Shown here piece by piece: positions 59,980 to 64,000 of a stretch of DNA of 64,000 nucleotides; position 1 is the stretch's first letter; every line of letters starts with the position of its first letter. The notes beneath the pieces are model-generated. The model was not told the origin of the DNA. It did no database searches and worked only from the letters and a program-made list of their open reading frames with translations. Source of the DNA: Nicotiana tabacum (lineage: Eukaryota > Streptophyta > Magnoliopsida > Solanales > Solanaceae); contig NC_134102.1 in assembly GCF_000715075.1 (NCBI RefSeq), positions 105,102,001 through 105,166,000 on the forward strand, written 5' to 3'. A program made the position numbers and the translations under genes.

Positions 59980-62481
59980 GTAATCTATACTTTATCATTT
60001 TAAGTATTAGTTTTTTTGTTCTCTGTCAATGTGCCATATGTTATTCTCTGAAATATTTCTGCCAAATTATGATTAGGGTACTAGAGGGTCGAATTAGAGT
60101 GTGATTTGTAGTATTATACAGTTGGATAATTGGAGTAATCCTATTGTTACATGCCACCAATAAGGCTAGGACAAAACTAAGCAGCAGTCAAGGACGCAAG
60201 GGTATTTAGCAACACATTCATTCTTTCTACTACTTGAATGGCATAAGTTTCCAACCACAGGGGACAAGATACAGTAGATAATTCTTAGCATTAAGAGTTG
60301 ATTTTCAGTTGACATACAAACTTTTCTTCCACTGTTAATCGCAGAGATCGGTAAAGGGCTAACAGAGCATGTAAGTAGAACAACAGAATAGTGCCATCTG
60401 ATGATAAATATTTGCCGAGCTCTTGCTTTGCTTTTTATTGTGTTCTCAGTTTGGTATGTACTTTTGTTTTTAATGTTTCCTACGCTTGTAAATCTCAAAA
60501 TCTTTATAATTTTATAGATTCACAAAAATTCTTCTATTTGAATTGAGAGAATTGGCTGACAATTCAACATGAAGGTATGAACTCATTTAGAGGAGGATGC
60601 ATTTGGTGTCATTTGCATGATTAATAGCTGCTGAGCTTTTACTTCTGCTTTAAACTGAGTTTCCTGGTTGGGATATACTTTTGTTTTAGATGGTTCGTAA
60701 ACCTGTTTTCTGAAATACTTTGTTATTGTATGAATTTGTAAAAACCCTTCTGTTTGTGCTGACGTGTGGGGATGGCAGAGGGGAGAGGGCTTCAGATCTT
60801 CAGCAAAGGTGTTTACAATAGGTTATTTTTGTCTTATCTGTATAGGGTGCCCGTTTGGTGCATTTGTAATAATACCATTATTCATTGGGTAGTCCTGACT
60901 CCTGCATATTTTCCTCATCCTCTTCTTTAGCAACTGTATGAGGTCCAGAGGGGCTGGCCCTAGTCCTTTATGCTTGAATAATTATTGAAGCAACTCTTTT
61001 GTGCCTTCTTCCTGTGAGTGCTAAAGAGCTGACTAGGGCTACTGCCTCAGTCAAGTTTTATACTATCTTCTCCCAGTAACGCCGAGTTCTTGTTGCAACA
61101 TGGAGGGCCGCAGTAAATTTCAATGAAGAAGTTAGCTTAGTTGGTGAAGTGGTTAGTTGAACCTTTATGAAGAATCTTTTCCGGTGGAGTGTGGACACTA
61201 AAAGAGTTGCCCGAGCAGTTTTTCCATATAATGACCTTATTAAACTCCATTATTTTTCTTTTTGAGGTAGAGAGAGATAGTACATTATTTCTCACTATTC
61301 TTAAAAGGAGATAAATTGAGAAAAGCATGTGTGATGTAGCTCACTTGGTGGGATTTTACTGGGTTGTTGTTGTTGTTGTTGTATGTGTGATGTAGCTCAC
61401 GCTAACCCGAAAGCAGTAATGTATATATTTCAACATTATGTAGCACAGGATTTAGTTGTTTTTTTTTTCCTCACTGCTGATATATATGATTTTGGTAGAA
61501 GTTACTTTTCAAGTTGACGTCCTCATTCTTACTGATAAATTTTGAAGTGTGACCTCATGCATTTCCAAGCAAGCCTTTATTTTCACTTATGTTGTTTTAT
61601 CAGTCTGCATAATTTTTTCTACTTTCTTCTTTCTACCTAGTCTCTGGGAGATGATATTATATGCAAAATTGTTGTTATTGTTGTCGTTACTACTACTGCT
61701 ATTACTTTCTTTGATGATTCTGGAAGCTGATATAATTCTTATACCTATATGGCCTGGAAGCAGGTGCTTCAACTAGATCTATGTGGACAACCTACACTTG
61801 ATCTTGTGTTGGGTAAAACCATAGCTCCGGCTTCAAATAGCTTGCCTAATTTAGCCATCTTGTCGCTAAGGGGTGCCTGTCGGATGTCTGATATGACGAT
61901 GGAAATACTTGTCACATCAGCACCTTCTCTACAATCCATTGATTTGGGTCAATGCTCCCTTTTGACCCACACTAGTATTGATATTGCAGCCAACTCGTTG
62001 GGATCAATGCTCAAGGAGCTCTATATAGATGACTGTGAGAGCATAGATGCGATGCTTATATTACCTGCACTGGAGAAGTTGGAGCACTTGGAAGTGTTGT
62101 CAGTAGCTGGAATTCATAGCATATGTGATCAGTTTGTAAGCGAGTTACTTACAGCACGTGCTCAAAATTTCAAAGAGCTTGATTTTGCTGACTGCCAGTA
62201 AGTACATATTACTTCCACATCTTGATTTACAATGGCACAGTTGGTTAATATTTAAATGTTTAAAGGCTCATAGCATTTAGATTTAATTTAGTCTTTTAAC
62301 CTCATTGTTCTGGATGCAGGAATCTGACAGATCAATCTCTGAAGTTCATTGGAGATACATGTGCTAATTTGCATTCATTAGATATTTCAAACTTGAATAA
62401 ATTGACAGATGTGGGACTACAATTTCTTGCAAATGGTTGTCGATCAATTCGAAGACTCAAACTTTGCCGTAATAGTTTCAG
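58495..62481 (+). CDS. RAD7/AMN1-like leucine-rich-repeat protein, 5' part (3 exons seen, gene continues past window)
   Basis: Exons 58495-59979, 61764-62197 and 62320-62481 join in frame: exon 1 is 495 codons, phase 0; exon 2 ends with two bases that exon 3 completes. All visible introns have GT/AG ends. The start is the first ATG of the long frame (58495); the frame stays open to 58411 but without ATG. The N-terminal region is low-complexity with a DLNIP motif (about 170) and an Arg/Lys/Glu-rich helix (about 320-345). Residues 413-495 form the domain before the LRRs. Exons 2-3 encode LRRs of the RNI/AMN1 type (LKELYIDDCESIDAM, LEVLSVAGI, LHSLDISNLNKLTDVGL). Yeast RAD7 acts in global-genome nucleotide excision repair; plant relatives are annotated RAD7/RHP7-like. 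The function in this plant is inferred from the family. Confidence 0.82.
59980..61763 (+). other. Intron 1 of RAD7-like gene
   Basis: 1784 bp, GT..AG, T-rich before the acceptor. It contains a tiny retroposon insertion at 61345-61382. No other coding signal was seen. Confidence 0.8.
61345..61382 (+). mobile_element. 38-bp 5'-truncated retroposon (LINE/SINE 3' tip)
   Basis: TTGGTGGGATTTTACTGGG followed by (TTG)n is the extreme 3' end shared by Solanaceae RTE LINEs and TTG-tailed SINEs. It is flanked by an exact 18-bp duplication, ATGTGTGATGTAGCTCAC (61327-61344 and 61383-61400). Confidence 0.82.
61764..62197 (+). CDS. Exon 2 of RAD7-like gene (LRRs)
   Basis: Acceptor AAGCAG|GTGCTT, donor CTGCCA|GTAAGT. 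Codes from VLQLDLCGQPTLD through SLGSMLKELYIDDC to FKELDFADC. Leu and Cys spacing shows consecutive cysteine-type LRRs. The ATG at 61749 upstream of the acceptor is intronic. Confidence 0.85.
62320..62481 (+). CDS. Exon 3 of RAD7-like gene (LRRs)
   Basis: Acceptor GGATGCAG|GAATCT, donor TTTCAG|GTTTGG. Codes from NLTDQSLKFIGDTC to SIRRLKLCRNSF, two further LRRs. The next exon was not found before 64000, so intron 3 exceeds 1.5 kb. Confidence 0.82.
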
Positions 62482-64000
62482 GTTTGGTCCTGATATCCAG
62501 TTTGCTTCTTGAAAGTTCAATTATGCTGCCATATTTGATGACAATAGTGATGGCTCCTTCACTAAGCTTTTGTCAGCGAGCATTTTACTAAGTCACCACA
62601 AATTAAGTTCTCTCCGTCCCACACTCCTAAGAGGAATAAACAAATATGAGTAGCAACTTTTAGATGTTACTTCTATATCAAATAAGCTTAGAACAAAACA
62701 AGAAATAGTATTTTTGTATTGTGGCCATCAATTTACTTCTTTAATACATATTTGTGGATCATGTTCTTTTTCCTTTCCTTTTTCGATATCAGAAGCATCT
62801 TTAAAATCTCTTAAGAGAAATTGGACTTTACCTTAAAGGAAGGAAACCAAGAAGATATCAGTGTCCTGAAATTTACCATACTTTGACTTGCTGCAGTCAT
62901 GTGTTGTGGGGGACATGCGTAGATTTGTCCTGCAGACAAGCAGTCGACATGATATATTGAACATGTCTACCCTGCGCATTTGACTTGCATCATGATTGTC
63001 AGAAACCTCTTAAGCCTTTTAAGTAGTGAAGCTCGGATAGAGAGCTGACCGCTGAGAAGGACTAGATTGGTTTCAGCACAGAGGTAGTGCTATCTTGAGG
63101 GATCTTTTACACATGCTCCTTCAGACATCTGGAATCCTTGCCAGTGATACATGCTGTCATTGCTATTGAAATTAACCTAGTTATTTCTTTGTTCTGACAC
63201 TCCGTTGGGAAGTGGGGGTAGCTGTTAGGCAATTAAGGTTGAGCACAACTCATTATTATCCTATGTTTAACTTTGATGAATTCCTTTTGGACTTTCTTGT
63301 GATCAATGTAACGGTGAAAAGTGAGAGACACTTAGCATTTTTCAGTGGCCAAGAGAATGATTGTATGGGAGAGGTCCAAGTGAAAGGTCCCTGTACTTGG
63401 TTATTAAGTTGGCCATATTATGCCTCCATATTAGATTTAATGTCAGGCTCTCAAACTAAAATAGAATAATTACCACTTAATAGATAAGTGTAAAGGGCTT
63501 ACTTCAAGTGGCAAAGATTGAGTGACTGTGGCTTAGCTCACAGGCTTGAGCTCTACGTCATGCGAACTAAGCCGGGTATTAAGCGGAGAAGGGTAGATGG
63601 GCGGCCCATTATCTGCGAGTTTCGGAGGCTGTGGTTGGTCCTAAGGATTTGCCTAGGACTTATTTCTCAGTCATCAATATAAGGTTTATTTGTTCCCATT
63701 GTGCATTGTATATGCCACTTTGTGGTTTATTTGCTCCCCCTTTTTCAGTAACATCTACCATGAGTGAACTAGTAATTCACTCTGTTATCATGGTTAAACC
63801 CGGTGAATTGACTCCATGACACATGACTCTGTATATCTTAAAAATTTAGTATGATGATGACTATTCTAAGTGATAAATTGTGTCATCATGATAATGTTAT
63901 ACCTGATCTTTGATCCAATGGATTACTTGAAGAGCTGCTTGCTATATTTTCTTGAATTACCAGCAGAAGCTGTACTGTTTGTTTCCGACATAGGAGAGCT
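62482..64000 (+). other. Intron 3 of RAD7-like gene (partial)
   Basis: Begins GTTTGG after exon 3 and runs to the window end. Open frames inside (63212-63469, 63631-63819) resemble no LRR. A tRNA-derived SINE lies at about 63500-63670. Confidence 0.65.
63500..63670 (+). mobile_element. tRNA-derived SINE (fragment)
   Basis: GTGGCTTAGCTCACAGGCTTGAGC resembles a tRNA 5' region with an A-box (TTAGCTCACAGG). CCCATTATCTGCGAGTTTCGGA follows in the place of the B-box region, then CCTAAGGATTTGCCTAGGAC. The arrangement fits plant tRNA-derived SINEs. The ends and target duplication could not be fixed. Confidence 0.5.

Noticed and set aside
61549..61776. 75-codon plus-strand ORF before exon 2
   Set aside because: Intron 1 sequence, Leu/Ser-rich from the polypyrimidine region; it crosses the acceptor in another frame.
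61749..62201. ATG at 61749 as start of a separate 150-codon gene
   Set aside because: The acceptor at 61763 joins exon 1 in frame to VLQLDLCGQ, and the LRR domain needs the upstream exon.
63212..63819. Possible next exon of the RAD7-like gene
   Set aside because: Neither open frame continues the LRR pattern, nor does the exon 3 phase fit an acceptor there.

Overview
This window is nuclear plant DNA that is almost entirely transposable elements. At its right edge it holds the 5' part of one host gene. AT-rich spacers, very long Ty3/Gypsy LTRs (2.7 to 3.9 kb) carrying GC-rich palindromic motif arrays, TTG-tailed retroposon 3' ends of the type common in Solanaceae, and introns with GT/AG borders suggest a large-genome Solanaceae species. 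Nicotiana is most likely, but that is inferred from family resemblance only, not from a search.

Layout. Positions 1-11676 hold family A, a non-autonomous Gypsy element with 3.77-kb LTRs and only a decayed gag relic. It is arranged as internal / LTR / internal / LTR, so a 6171-bp unit is tandemly duplicated. Positions 11677-14036 are a decayed Copia gag with its LTR on the minus strand. Positions 16421-20338 are a solo LTR (family B) flanked by the 5-bp target duplication TTCAA. Positions 22795-25455 look like a non-autonomous Helitron with a Stowaway-like MITE nested in it. Positions 26101-46810 are a Tekay-type chromovirus (family C, minus strand). Its 5' LTR was split by a second chromovirus (family D, 34641-45905, minus strand) with target duplication CACGC/CCCGC. 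Positions 46811-48109 are a Copia deletion derivative on the plus strand. Positions 48292-49452 are a Mutator-like foldback element with a perfect 9-bp target duplication. Positions 49453-52400 contain exon-like but unrecognised sequence. Positions 53107-55907 are a degenerate lone LTR (family E) abutting half a tRNA-like sequence. Positions 56255-56661 are an RTE-type LINE 3' end with a 15-bp target duplication.

Host gene. From 58495 rightward a plus-strand gene encodes a RAD7/AMN1-like leucine-rich-repeat protein. Three exons are visible (58495-59979, 61764-62197, 62320-62481) and the rest lies beyond the window. A TATA box is at 58233. Introns 1 and 3 carry small SINE-type insertions.

Most notable pattern. 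All five LTR families, although strongly diverged, share one internal plan: a GC-rich palindromic motif array, then a GTAAGT-type 5' splice site about 90-200 bp downstream, a second one about 340-420 bp further, and in four families a TGCAG 3' splice-site-like motif near the LTR end. Family-specific minisatellites lie between the second donor and that acceptor in A, D and B. This suggests a conserved leader intron inside the LTR. The second strong signal is a sharp step in divergence inside the middle family-A LTR, which locates the unequal crossover that made the tandem array.
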